Source of the DNA: Streptomyces diastatochromogenes
GTDB lineage: Bacteria > Actinomycetota > Actinomycetes > Streptomycetales > Streptomycetaceae
Length of the DNA stretch: 64,000 nucleotides
Assembly: GCF_002242805.1 (NCBI RefSeq)
Contig: NZ_MCGQ01000017.1
Location: 62,001 to 126,000, forward strand
Direction of reading: 5' to 3'
Below the pieces are notes generated by a model, which had not been told where the DNA came from, did no database searches, and saw nothing but the letters and a program-made list of their open reading frames with translations. Below are positions 52,059 to 61,500 of this stretch, piece after piece. Position 1 is the first letter of the stretch, and each line of letters starts with the position of its first letter. Position numbers and translations under genes: made by a program.

Positions 52059-55000
52059 GTTCGCGCAGCGCCGCGGCCCGCAACTCCTCCTGCCCCAGGG
52101 TGGCGTACCCCGATCTCGCATCGGCGTACGCCGCCCTGTCGGCGTTCTCGGCCGCCTGCCGGGCCCGCGCCGCGGACAGGGTGGGGAAATCCCGCGTCAC
52201 CGGCATCCGCTCCGCCAGCGCCAGCAGCCGTACGGCCGCCGTGTCGCCCCCGGCCAGCCGGGCGAATCCGAGCGCCAGCAACACCGTGCCGTACACCGGC
52301 AGTTCCACCGGAGATCCGTCGGCCGAGGAGCCGGAGAACATCGCGAGCAGCCGTTCCCGCAGCTGTTCGGCCAGCCCGGCCACCGGCTCCAGCCGGCCGT
52401 GCTGCGCGTGCGCCGCCAGCGCGGTCGACTGAATCCGCAGCCACCACGGATCCACGAACGGATCACCGGCATACGGCACGCTGTCCTCCCGGATCCGCTC
52501 GACCGCCTGCCGCCACAGCCCGAGCCCGACCTCGGTCAGCCCCCGGGCCAGCGCGATCTCCGCGCGGGCCGACAGATCGGGAGAGTAGATCCGGGCGGAC
52601 TCCGGCTGCTGCTCCAGGGCGGCGAGGCCCAGCCAGTACTCCGCCTCGTCGACCTCCCCGCGCTGCAGACAGGCGAGCACCAGCCCCCAGCGGACGCCCA
52701 TCGAGTCCGACCAGCCGCCGACCTCACCGAGCGCGTCCGCGGCCCGCAGATGCTCGTACGCCTCGGCGCCGTGCCCGGACTGGAGGCACAACTCGCTGAT
52801 CCGCCCATGGCTGAGCAGTGCCATGGACGGATTGCCGAGCGGCCCCAGCGCGGCGAGCATCCGGCGGGCGCACGCGAGCGCGCGCTCCGTCTCGTGCTCG
52901 GACTCCCACACGTAGCTGGCGACGCCCGCGGCGATGCCCGCCAGGATGGGCTCGTCGGCGTCGCAGAGTTCCTGAAGCCGCGTGTACTGCGGCGCGCGTA
53001 TGTCCGGGACGGCACACAGCACGACGGCCAGTGCTCGCGGCACGGTGTCCGGCGGGGCGGGCGGCAGTCGGCGCAGGGTGGCGAGCTGGCGCACGGCGTG
53101 CGGGCCGTGGCCCATGAACAGAGCGGCCGTGCACACCACCGCCGCGCTCCGGGCCGCCTCGACGTCCTCCGGCCCCGGGCGGAAATGGGACAGCGGCCCA
53201 CCGGTCTCGGCGGCGAGGGTGGCGAGCCGGGTATAGCTGGTGCCGACGGACCACAGGGAGGCCAGTGCGGCGGTGAGGGCGGCGATCGCCGACCCGTCGG
53301 CGCGGGCCAGGGCGTGCCGCAGCGCCAGGACGAGGTTGTCCTGCTCGGCACGGACGCGGTGGAACGAGGCCGACGAATCGCCGCTGAACAGCACGTCGTG
53401 GTGCGCCCGGCCGAAGTCCCGGGCCCAGGAGAGGAACCGGCCGGTCACCGCCTCCCCCTCGCCCGCCTCCACGCGCCGGGCGGCGCTGAACTCCCGCAGC
53501 GTCTCCAGCATGTGGAAGCGCACCCCGGAAGGGCTCCCGGAAGGACTCCCGGAAGGGCCCTCGCTCACCTTGATCAGGGACTGACCGGCCAGCTGCTCCA
53601 GCAGATCCAGCGCGCCCCCGGTCTCACCGAGCACGTACTCCGCCGCGTCCTCGGTGAAGCCCCCGGGAAACACCGACAACGCACGCAGCGCGGCCCGGCC
53701 GTCGGCCTCCAGCAGGTTCCAGCTCCACTCGACCACGGCCCGCAGCGTGCGATGCCGCTCGGGTGCGTCCCGGGCGCCGCCGCGCAGCAGCGCGAAACGG
53801 TCCCGCAGCCGGCGCGAGATGTCGGCCACGGAGAGCACCCGCACCCGGGCCGCGGCGAGTTCCACGGCCAGCGGCAGCCCGTCCAGGTGACGGCAGATCT
53901 CGGCCACGCGGTCGGCGGGCAGCTCCACGCCGGGCCGGGCCGCCCGCGCCCGCTGTTCGAAGAGTTCGAAGGACGTGGCCAGGGACAGTTCCGGCAGCGC
54001 GTACACGGACTCCGAGGTCAGCCCCAGGGGCGCCCGGCTGGTCGCCAGCACCCGCAGCTCCTTCGACCGCGACACCAGCGCCTGCACGAGAGCGGCCGCA
54101 CCGGCGAGTACGTGCTCGCAGTTGTCCAGCACCAGCAGGGCGGGGCCGGGCCCCAGCGCGGCGACGACGCCGCTCACCTCGTCCCCGCCACCGGCGAACT
54201 GCCGGCCTTCCCCGGCACCGACCACCGAGGCCACCTCACCCACCACGTCCTCGTCGGCGGTGACACCCACCAGGGTGACGAAGTGCACCAAGGGCTGCTC
54301 GGCCGCCCGGCTCACCGCGTGGGAGAGCCGCGTCTTGCCCAGCCCACCAGGGCCTACGACCGTGACCACCCGCGCCTCGCGCAGCAGCCCGGCGACGGCG
54401 GCGACGTCGGCGTCCCGCCCCAGCAGGGGGTTCGGCTCATGCGGCACGCCGTGCCGGACGGGCGGTGTGTCCGCGCGCAGCAACTCCTGGTACAGGGCCC
54501 TGAGCCGGGGCCCCGGATCCATGCCCAGCTCATCGCGCAGCCCGCGCCGATAGCCGTCGTACCGGGTCAGCGCGGCGGCCCGACCCACCGTGGCCGCCTC
54601 GCAGCGCAGCAGCTCCGCCAGCACCTCCTCGTCACGCGGCAGTTCGCGGACCAGCTCGGCCAGCGGCGCCGCCGCCTCCTCCGTCCGCCCCAGCCGGGCC
54701 AGCGCGAGCGCCCGCGACCGGACCAGCGAACGGAACACCGGGACCCGGTCGGCACGCAGCGCGGTGACCGGATCGCGCAGCTCCTCACCCTCCCCGGCCC
54801 CCAGGCTGCCGTCCCACAGCGTCAGCCCCGCCTCGGCCCGCGCCAGGGCGCCCGCGTGGTCCCCCGCCCGCCCGCGCTCGGCGCTCGCGGCCTCGTACGA
54901 CAGCAGCGCCGAGCTGTCGACCTGCGCCTCGTCCAGCGCGAGCCGGTACCCCGTCGGCGTACTCACGATCAGCCCGGCACCCACCAGTGCCCTGAGCCGC

Positions 55001-55194
55001 GACACCAGCACCTGCACGGCCTTGCCCGGCCGCTCCGGCAACTCGTCCGGCCACAGCCCCTCCACCAGCCGCCCCGTACTGCACCCGGCCCGCAGATCCG
55101 CAGCGAGCAGCGCCAGCAGTCCCCGCAGCCGAGGCGCCGTTATCTCCTGTCCACGACAGGCAACTCGGGGCAACAACGTCAACTCGGTGGTCAC
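52036..55194 (-). CDS. SARP-type regulator with BTAD and LuxR-like ATPase/helical repeats
   Basis: 1052 residues. N-terminal winged helix (about 1-90, RGLLALLAADLRAGCSTGRLV), BTAD (about 95-240, ending DELGMDPGPRLRALYQELL), NTPase with P-loop GPGGLGKTRL near residue 280 and LLVLDNCEHV, then helical repeats to the end. This is the AfsR/BTAD-ATPase class that activates antibiotic or export genes. A SPSG repeat (GSPSGSPSG) interrupts the middle. GTG start, weak SD. Convergent with the DrrAB-like pair, which carries SARP-like repeats upstream. Confidence 0.9.
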   Translation of the reverse strand: MTTELTLLPRVACRGQEITAPRLRGLLALLAADLRAGCSTGRLVEGLWPDELPERPGKAVQVLVSRLRALVGAGLIVSTPTGYRLALDEAQVDSSALLSYEAASAERGRAGDHAGALARAEAGLTLWDGSLGAGEGEELRDPVTALRADRVPVFRSLVRSRALALARLGRTEEAAAPLAELVRELPRDEEVLAELLRCEAATVGRAAALTRYDGYRRGLRDELGMDPGPRLRALYQELLRADTPPVRHGVPHEPNPLLGRDADVAAVAGLLREARVVTVVGPGGLGKTRLSHAVSRAAEQPLVHFVTLVGVTADEDVVGEVASVVGAGEGRQFAGGGDEVSGVVAALGPGPALLVLDNCEHVLAGAAALVQALVSRSKELRVLATSRAPLGLTSESVYALPELSLATSFELFEQRARAARPGVELPADRVAEICRHLDGLPLAVELAAARVRVLSVADISRRLRDRFALLRGGARDAPERHRTLRAVVEWSWNLLEADGRAALRALSVFPGGFTEDAAEYVLGETGGALDLLEQLAGQSLIKVSEGPSGSPSGSPSGVRFHMLETLREFSAARRVEAGEGEAVTGRFLSWARDFGRAHHDVLFSGDSSASFHRVRAEQDNLVLALRHALARADGSAIAALTAALASLWSVGTSYTRLATLAAETGGPLSHFRPGPEDVEAARSAAVVCTAALFMGHGPHAVRQLATLRRLPPAPPDTVPRALAVVLCAVPDIRAPQYTRLQELCDADEPILAGIAAGVASYVWESEHETERALACARRMLAALGPLGNPSMALLSHGRISELCLQSGHGAEAYEHLRAADALGEVGGWSDSMGVRWGLVLACLQRGEVDEAEYWLGLAALEQQPESARIYSPDLSARAEIALARGLTEVGLGLWRQAVERIREDSVPYAGDPFVDPWWLRIQSTALAAHAQHGRLEPVAGLAEQLRERLLAMFSGSSADGSPVELPVYGTVLLALGFARLAGGDTAAVRLLALAERMPVTRDFPTLSAARARQAAENADRAAYADARSGYATLGQEELRAAALRELTGGAHG

Positions 55195-55244
55195 GCCTGA
55201 AGATTAGCCAGCAGAGCACCGAACACACTGCAATGAACGAGAAA

Positions 55245-55275
55245 ACCCCAGGTCAGACAGTGTCCGACCTGGGGT
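55245..55275 (-). terminator. Intrinsic terminator after tRNA-Thr
   Basis: On the minus strand ACCCCAGGTC/GACCTGGGGT form a 10-base stem with an 11-base loop, followed by GTTTTCTC, a partial U-tract. Begins 8 bases after the tRNA 3' end. Confidence 0.85.
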
Positions 55276-55282
55276 CCAGAAG

Positions 55283-55356
55283 AGCCGCTTTCGGGATTCG
55301 AACCCGAGACCTACGCATTACGAGTGCGTTGCTCTGGCCATCTGAGCTAAAGCGGC
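55283..55356 (-). tRNA. tRNA-Thr (CGT)
   Basis: On the minus strand a full cloverleaf: acceptor GCCGCTT/AAGCGGC, D-stem GCTC/GAGC, anticodon stem ACGCA/TGCGT with loop CTCGTAA (anticodon CGT), 5-base variable loop, T-arm TCGGG-TTCGAAT-CCCGA. CCA is not encoded. It lies at the boundary between the variable and conserved parts of the window. Confidence 0.97.
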
Positions 55357-55465
55357 GCGCCGTCCGCACTTATGGTGCGATCAGCAACGTCGGTAAGTCT
55401 ACACAGTTTCCGGAGGTGCTTCGTACACGCCCCGGAGCGCGGGGGTCCGGGGCGGGCTGGAGGGG

Positions 55466-57100
55466 CTATGAGCAGCGCTTTCCGGTCGGCGGCGGGGTGC
55501 CGTGGAGGAGGTAGGTGTCGATCGCCGAGTCGATGCAGGCGCTGCCGCGGCCGTAGGCGGTGTGGCCGTCGCCGACATAGGTCAGCAGGTGGCCCGAGGA
55601 GAGCTGGCGGGCGAGGGACTGGGCCCAGGGGTAGGGGGTCGCCGGGTCGCGGGTGGTGCCGACCACGAGGATGGGGGCCGCGCCCTTCGCCTCGATGCGG
55701 TGCGGCCCGCCCGTGGCGTTGACCGGCCAGTACGCGCAGTTCAGCGAGGCCCAGGCCAGGCTCCTGCCGAAGACCGGGGACGCCTTCTCGAACTGCGGGA
55801 GGGCCTTCTCCACCTGCTCGGGGCTGGTGAAGGCGGGCGGGAGGTCGAGGCAGTTCACGGCGGAGTTGGCCATCATCAGGTTGCTGTAGCGGCCGTGTGC
55901 GTCGCGTTCGTAGTAGCTGTCGGAGAGGGCGAGCAGGCCCGCGCCGTCGTTCTTCTCCATCGCCGAGGTCAGCGCCTCGCGCAGCTGCTCCCAGGTCCCC
56001 TGGTCGTACATGGCCGCGATCACTCCGGTGGTGGCCAGCGCCTCGCCGAGCATGCGGTGGTCCGCCTCGCCCCCGGGGATGGGGTGGGCGTCCAGCCTGC
56101 GGAAGAAGGCCTCGAGGTGGTCGCCGACCTGGGCGGGTGTCGTGCCCCTGCCGCCGAGCGGGCAGTCGGGCTGGCGTACACAGTCCTTCGCGAACGCCTG
56201 GAACGCCGTCTCGAAGCCCGCCGTCTGGCCCAGGTTGAGCTTTCTGGCGTCCAGGGAGGGGTCCATCGCCCCGTCCAGCACGAGGCGGCCCACCCGCCCC
56301 GGGAACAGCCCGGCGTACGTCGCCCCGAGGAAGGTGCCGTACGACGCCCCCACGTAGTTCAGCCGGGGGTCGCCGAGCACCGCCCGCAGGATGTCCATGT
56401 CCCGCGCCGCCTCGACGGTGGACACGTGCCGCAGCAGCTTCGCCGAGTGCGCCCCGCAGCTGTCGGCGAACGTCTTGTACTCGCCGACCAGCGCATTCGT
56501 CTCCCGCTGGTCGTCGGGCGTGTTGTCCGTCTGCGTGAAGGTGTCCATCCGGGGTCCGTCGAGGCATTCGACGGGCTCGCTGCGGGCGACGCCCCGTGGG
56601 TCCATCGCGACCATGTCGTAGCGGGCGCGGATCTCGGCGGGATAGCCGATGCCCGCGTACTGCTGGAGGTAGTCGATCGCGGAGCCGCCCGGGCCGCCGG
56701 GGTTGACCAGCAGCGAGCCGAGCGGCTTCTCCTTGCCGGTGGCCTTCTTGCGGGCGACGGCGAGCCGGATGTCACCCGCGCCGGGCTTGGCGTAGTCCAG
56801 TGGCGCCTTCATCGTGGCGCACTGGAAGCCGGGGGCTCCGCAGCTGCGCCAGTGCAGGTGCTGGGTGTAGTACGACGACAGCGCCGGCGGTGTGGACCGC
56901 GGCAGCGCGGCCAGCGCAGCCTGAGCCGCGGTGCCGGACGACGTGGTCGAGCTACCGGAGGAACAGGCGGACACGAGCAGCGCGGCGGCCGCGAGCAGGC
57001 TGCCCGAGACGCGCGCGGTCGCCCGGGTCCGGTTTCGGGTCCCAGTTCCGATCCGGGTCCGGGTGCTGCGGTTCCGGCGGGGGGAAGGCCAGGTGTGCAT
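55466..57100 (-). CDS. Secreted tripeptidyl aminopeptidase-type alpha/beta hydrolase (lipoprotein)
   Basis: 544 residues. An Arg-rich N-terminus and signal SLLAAAALLVSAC give a lipobox with Cys 46. The hydrolase triad is Ser in GASYGTFLG (near 252), Asp in GTTRDPATPY and His in VGDGHTAYG; the oxyanion segment is NPGGPGGSA. This is the Streptomyces TAP/SlpD/SlpE family that removes tripeptides from the N-termini of secreted proteins. The ATG at 57100 is my start; an upstream ATG would add 28 residues. Ends about 110 bases upstream of the tRNA. Confidence 0.92.
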   Translation of the reverse strand: MHTWPSPRRNRSTRTRIGTGTRNRTRATARVSGSLLAAAALLVSACSSGSSTTSSGTAAQAALAALPRSTPPALSSYYTQHLHWRSCGAPGFQCATMKAPLDYAKPGAGDIRLAVARKKATGKEKPLGSLLVNPGGPGGSAIDYLQQYAGIGYPAEIRARYDMVAMDPRGVARSEPVECLDGPRMDTFTQTDNTPDDQRETNALVGEYKTFADSCGAHSAKLLRHVSTVEAARDMDILRAVLGDPRLNYVGASYGTFLGATYAGLFPGRVGRLVLDGAMDPSLDARKLNLGQTAGFETAFQAFAKDCVRQPDCPLGGRGTTPAQVGDHLEAFFRRLDAHPIPGGEADHRMLGEALATTGVIAAMYDQGTWEQLREALTSAMEKNDGAGLLALSDSYYERDAHGRYSNLMMANSAVNCLDLPPAFTSPEQVEKALPQFEKASPVFGRSLAWASLNCAYWPVNATGGPHRIEAKGAAPILVVGTTRDPATPYPWAQSLARQLSSGHLLTYVGDGHTAYGRGSACIDSAIDTYLLHGTPPPTGKRCS

Positions 57101-57196
57101 CGGACGAGCGTAACGCTGAGCGACGGGATGGGTGCGGCGCGTTCGGACTGTCGCCTCGTACGAGGGACGCGGTCCGTCAACCACCGTACGCCCGGC

Positions 57197-58402
57197 TCAC
57201 CCCGCCCGCAGTGCCATCGTCATCGCCTCCACCGCCAGCAGCGGAGCCACGTTGCGGTCCAGGGCCTCGCGGCAGGCGGCGATCGCCTCGATGCGGCGCA
57301 GCGTGGCCTCCCTGGAGCTGCCGCGGGCCAGCCGCTCCAGGGCGTCCTCGGTGTCGCCGTTGGCGATGGCGACCCGTGAGCCGAGCTGGAGGGCGAGGAC
57401 GTCGCGGTAGAAGCCGGTGAGGTCGCCGAGGGCCACGTCCAGGCTGTCGCGCTGGGTGCGGGTTCTGCGGCGCTTCTGCATGTCCTCGAGGTCCTTCATC
57501 ACGCCCGCCGTACCGCGCGGCAGCCGGCCGCCCTGGACCGCGCCGAGCGCCGCCTTCAGCTCCTCGGTCTCCTTGCCGTCCATCTCCTCGGCGAGTTGCT
57601 TGGCGTCCTCGGCGGCCGCGTCGACCAGCTCCTGGGCCGCCCTGAGGCAGGCGCCCACCTCGTCCAGGCGCAGCGGGAGCCTGAGCACGGCGGCGCGCCG
57701 CTCGCGGGCCGCCGGGTCGGTGGCCAGCCGGCGGGCCCGGTCGACATGGCCCTGGGTGGCGCGGGCGGCGGCCGCGGCGACCTCGGGTTCGATGCCGTCT
57801 CGGCGTACGAGCATGTCGGCGACCGCGTCGACCGAGGGCGTCCGCAGGGTCAGGTGGCGGCAGCGGGAGCGGATCGTGGGCAGGACGTCCTCGACCGAGG
57901 GGGCGCACAGCAGCCAGACCGTCCGCGGGGCGGGTTCCTCGACGGCCTTGAGGACGGCGTTGGCCGACTTCTCGTTCAGCCGCTCGGCGTCCTCGACCAG
58001 GATGATCTGCCAGCGGCCGTTCGCCGGGGAGGTGAACGACTTGCGGACGGTGTCCCGCATGTCCTTCACCAGGATCTCGGCGCCCACGGCGGCGACGGTG
58101 TTGACGTCCGCGTGGGTGCCGAGCAGCGCGGTGTGGCAGCCGTCGCAGAAGCCGCAGCCGGGGGATCCGCCGAGGGCGCGGTCGGGGCTCACGCACTGCA
58201 GGGCGGCGGCGAAGGCCCGCGCCGCCTGGTTCCGGCCCGCTCCGGGCGGGCCGGTGAACAGCCAGGCGTGGGTCATCTTCGACGCCTCAGGCAGCGGCTC
58301 GGCCGCCGAGGCGGCCGTGACCAGGGCGTCGGCGTCCCGCGCGGCGGCGTCGAGCACCGCGCTCACCTTCTCCTGCCCGACGAGGTCGTCCCACACGGTC
58401 AT
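57197..58402 (-). CDS. holB: DNA polymerase III delta-prime subunit
   Basis: 401 residues, part of the clamp loader that puts the sliding clamp on DNA. The AAA+ fold shows GPPGAGRN (51-58), which lacks the Walker A lysine, as usual for delta-prime; a four-cysteine zinc module (C70, C83, C86, C89, in GCGFCDGC) and RSRCRHL (SRC motif) follow. A long charged helical part (VDAAAEDAKQLAEEMDGKE) precedes the C-terminal domain. It is downstream of the tmk fusion on the same strand but separated by a strong terminator. Confidence 0.93.
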   Translation of the reverse strand: MTVWDDLVGQEKVSAVLDAAARDADALVTAASAAEPLPEASKMTHAWLFTGPPGAGRNQAARAFAAALQCVSPDRALGGSPGCGFCDGCHTALLGTHADVNTVAAVGAEILVKDMRDTVRKSFTSPANGRWQIILVEDAERLNEKSANAVLKAVEEPAPRTVWLLCAPSVEDVLPTIRSRCRHLTLRTPSVDAVADMLVRRDGIEPEVAAAAARATQGHVDRARRLATDPAARERRAAVLRLPLRLDEVGACLRAAQELVDAAAEDAKQLAEEMDGKETEELKAALGAVQGGRLPRGTAGVMKDLEDMQKRRRTRTQRDSLDVALGDLTGFYRDVLALQLGSRVAIANGDTEDALERLARGSSREATLRRIEAIAACREALDRNVAPLLAVEAMTMALRAG

Positions 58403-58470
58403 GGGTCACGCCGCCCTTCCGTCACACTCCGCGTTCCGGAATCCATTGTGCGGGTCCGCACTGACAACGA

Positions 58471-58516
58471 GGGCGGCGCCCGTCAGCGCACCGAAGTGCT
58501 CCGACGGGCGCCGCCC
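58471..58516 (-). terminator. Strong hairpin between tmk and holB
   Basis: Perfect 14-base arms GGGCGGCGCCCGTC/GACGGGCGCCGCCC with an 18-base loop, 19 bases beyond the tmk stop, so holB probably needs its own promoter. Confidence 0.85.
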
Positions 58517-58534
58517 GGGATCCGCTGTTCCTGC

Positions 58535-61500
58535 TCAGCCGCGGCGACCCCGGCCACGCCGGCCCTGGTCCTCGCCGGGCTCCCCGTACTGCTGCTCGTC
58601 GTACGACCCGAGCAGCTCGTCCGCCAACGACGGCAGGTCGTCCAGCGGGGTCTCCTCGGCCCAGTCCGAGCGCGGGCGGCGGCGGGGTGCGCCGTCCGCG
58701 TCGACCTGGGGCATCTCGCGCGTACGGCCCTCGGAGCCGTCAGGGCCCGCGGCCGGCCGCTCGTCCCGGAAGAAGCCGGGCGGCACCCGGTCCGCCGGGG
58801 CGTCGCCCCGCACGGGCGGCAGTACGGCGGTCTCGTCGGCGGCGCCGGGGGTCACCGGCGGCAGTACGGCCGTCTCCTCGGCGGACACGGGCGGCAGCAC
58901 CGCCGTCTCGTCCGCCGCGCCCGGGGTCACCGGCGGCAGCACCGTCGTCTCGTCCGCCGCACCCGGGGTCACCGGCCGCAGCACAGCCGTCTCGTCCGCG
59001 CCCGGAGACGCGACCGGCGGCTGCGGCAGCTCGGCCGTCACCTCGGCGTCGGGGCCGGCCTGGGCCTGGCGGGTGTCTTCGGCCCGCTCCTCGCGCACCG
59101 GCCGCAGCACCGTCGTCTCGTCCGCGCCGGGAGACACGGCCGGCGTCGGCACCGTCTCCTCCGCGCCCGGCGAGACCACCGGCGTCGGCACGGTCGTCGC
59201 CGCGTCCGGGGTCACGCCCCGCACCGGCGGCTGCGGGGTGCTGGGCTTGAGCGCCGCCGCGTCGGCCGCAGCCGCGGCCTCGGCCGCCTGGCGGCGGGCC
59301 TCCTCCGCGCGCAGCAGGGCCTCCTCGGCCTTGCGCTGCTTCTCCAGGCGGCGCGCTTCCTCCTCGGCACGCAGCCGGGCCTGCCGGGCCTCTTCCTCGG
59401 CGCGCAGCCGGGCCTCTTCCTCGGCCTGCCTGCGCCGCCGCTCCTCCTCGGCCCTGCGGCGGGCCTCCTCCTCGGCGCGGGCCTTCTCCTCGGCGAGCAG
59501 CCGCAGCCGCTCCTCCTCCGCCCGGCGCGCGGCTTCCTCGGCCCGCTGCCGGGCCTCCTCCGCCTGCCGTTCGGCCTCGCGGCGCTGCGCCTCCTCCAGC
59601 TCGCGGCGCTTGCGCTCCTCCTCCTCGGCGCGCAGCTTGGCGAGCTGCTCCTGGCGCTCACGCTCCAGGCGCTCCTCCTCGGCCTTGCGCGCGGTCTCTT
59701 CCTCGGCCTTGCGGCGGGCTTCCTCCTCGGCCTGCTTCCGCGCCTCCTCCTGGGCCTTGACCTCGGCCTCGGACAGCGGCAGCACGGTGTCGAGCCGGTG
59801 CCGGATCACGGTGGTGACGGCCTCGGGCTCCTGCCCGGCGTCCACGACCAGGTAGCGGCCGGGGTCGGAGGCGGCCAGCGTGAGGAAACCGGCCCGCACG
59901 CGCGCGTGGAACTCCGCCGGCTCCGACTCCAGCCGGTCCGGCGCCTCGGTGAACCGCTCGCGGGCGGCCTCCGGCGAGACGTCCAGCAGGACGGTGAGGT
60001 GTGGAACGAGTCCGTCGGTCGCCCAGCGGTTGATGCGGGCGATCTCGGTCGGGGACAGGTCGCGGCCCGCACCCTGGTAGGCCACGGACGAGTCGATGTA
60101 CCGGTCCGAGATGACGACCGCGCCGCGCTCCAGAGCGGGTCGTACGACGGTGTCGACGTGCTCGGCCCGGTCGGCGGCGTACAGCAGCGCCTCCGCGCGG
60201 TGCGACAGGCCCGCCGAGGACACGTCCAGCAGGATCGAGCGCAGCCGCTTGCCCACAGGGGTGGCGCCCGGCTCGCGGGTGAGGACGACCTCATGGCCCT
60301 TGTCCCGGATCCACTCCGCGAGCGCCTCGGCCTGGGTGGACTTGCCGGCGCCGTCGCCGCCCTCCAGGGCGATGAAGAAGCCGTTCGTCGCCGGTGCCGT
60401 GACCGGGTCGTCGCCGCCGAGCAGCGCATCCTTGAGGTCCTGCCGCAGCGGGATGCCGGAGCGGTCGTCGACCTTGGCGAGGACGAGCGCGGCCACCGGC
60501 AGCAGCAGCGCGCCGACCAGCATCAGCGTGAACGAGGCGCCGCCGTGCGCGAAGACGAACCTGCCGTTCTCCAGCCGGTGCCGGCCGATGAGCCCCGCGA
60601 CCACGGGCGCGATCAGGGCGCCGAGCGCTATGAAGACCCGCACGACCGCGTGCAGGTGCTCGGTGGTGCGGGCCCTGCGGTACTCCTCGGTCTCCTGGTC
60701 GAGCAGGGCGTGCCCGGTGTTGGCCGCCACGCCGGCGGTCACACCGGCCAGCGTGACGATCAGCAGCACCGTGGTGACGTCCGGGACCAGTCCGGCGGCC
60801 AGCAGGGCGATGCCGGTGAAGGCGATCGCGAGGGCCAGGAGCCGACGGCGCGAGAGCGAGGGCAGCACCGAGGACGCCGTACGGATGCCGACGGCGACGC
60901 CGCCGGTCAGGCCCAGCACGAGCAGGCCGTACAGGACCGGGCCGCCGCGCAGGTCCTTGGCGTGCAGCACGCACACCGAGACCGCGGCGGCGATGGCGCC
61001 GGCCACGGCGGCGCAGGCCGGGACGAGCAGCGGAATGGCGCCCGTACGGCCCTTGTCCACGCCCGTGCCGGTGCGCGGCCTGCGCAGGCCCTCCAGCGGG
61101 GAGCGCGGGCGCGGGGTACGCGTGTCGGGCAGCTCCAGGAAGGTGACCACGGACAGGGACGCGGCGAACAGTCCCGCCGCCACATACGAACCGAGAGCCG
61201 CCTGGTGCTGGTCGAACCAGACCACCACGGTCCCGAGCAGGTTGTTCAGCAGCGCGGCGACGACCAGGGCGGCGGCCGCCAGCGGGATCGCCAGGAAGCT
61301 GGTGCGCAGCGCGAGGCGGCGCAGGGCGTCCAGGTGGTCGGGGAGCGGCCGTACCGTCGCCCCCTCCGGGGGCGGGGCGGGCAGCAGGGCGGGGGCCGCG
61401 CTCTCCCGGCACACCGTCCACAGCCGCTCGGCGACGCCGGTGACGAAGACGGTGACCAGCAGAACCGCGAGCGCGTTGTCCGGGGTCCAGTCGATCCACA

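Noticed and set aside
13309..55194. A classical PKS or NRPS gene cluster
   Set aside because: No ketosynthase, adenylation or carrier-protein motifs were found; two SARP genes and two exporters alone do not make one.
52042..55200. A plus-strand ORF of the same length as the antisense SARP gene
   Set aside because: The SARP frame has wHTH, BTAD and P-loop motifs; the mirror frame has none and is Arg/Gly/Pro-rich.
55283..55356. An integrated element using tRNA-Thr as attachment site
   Set aside because: No integrase gene and no second copy of the tRNA 3' end were seen nearby, so only the possibility of a hotspot is kept.
57197..58402. Missing Walker A lysine in delta-prime as a sign of a dead gene
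   Set aside because: Delta-prime subunits normally lack a working P-loop; the zinc module and SRC motif are intact.
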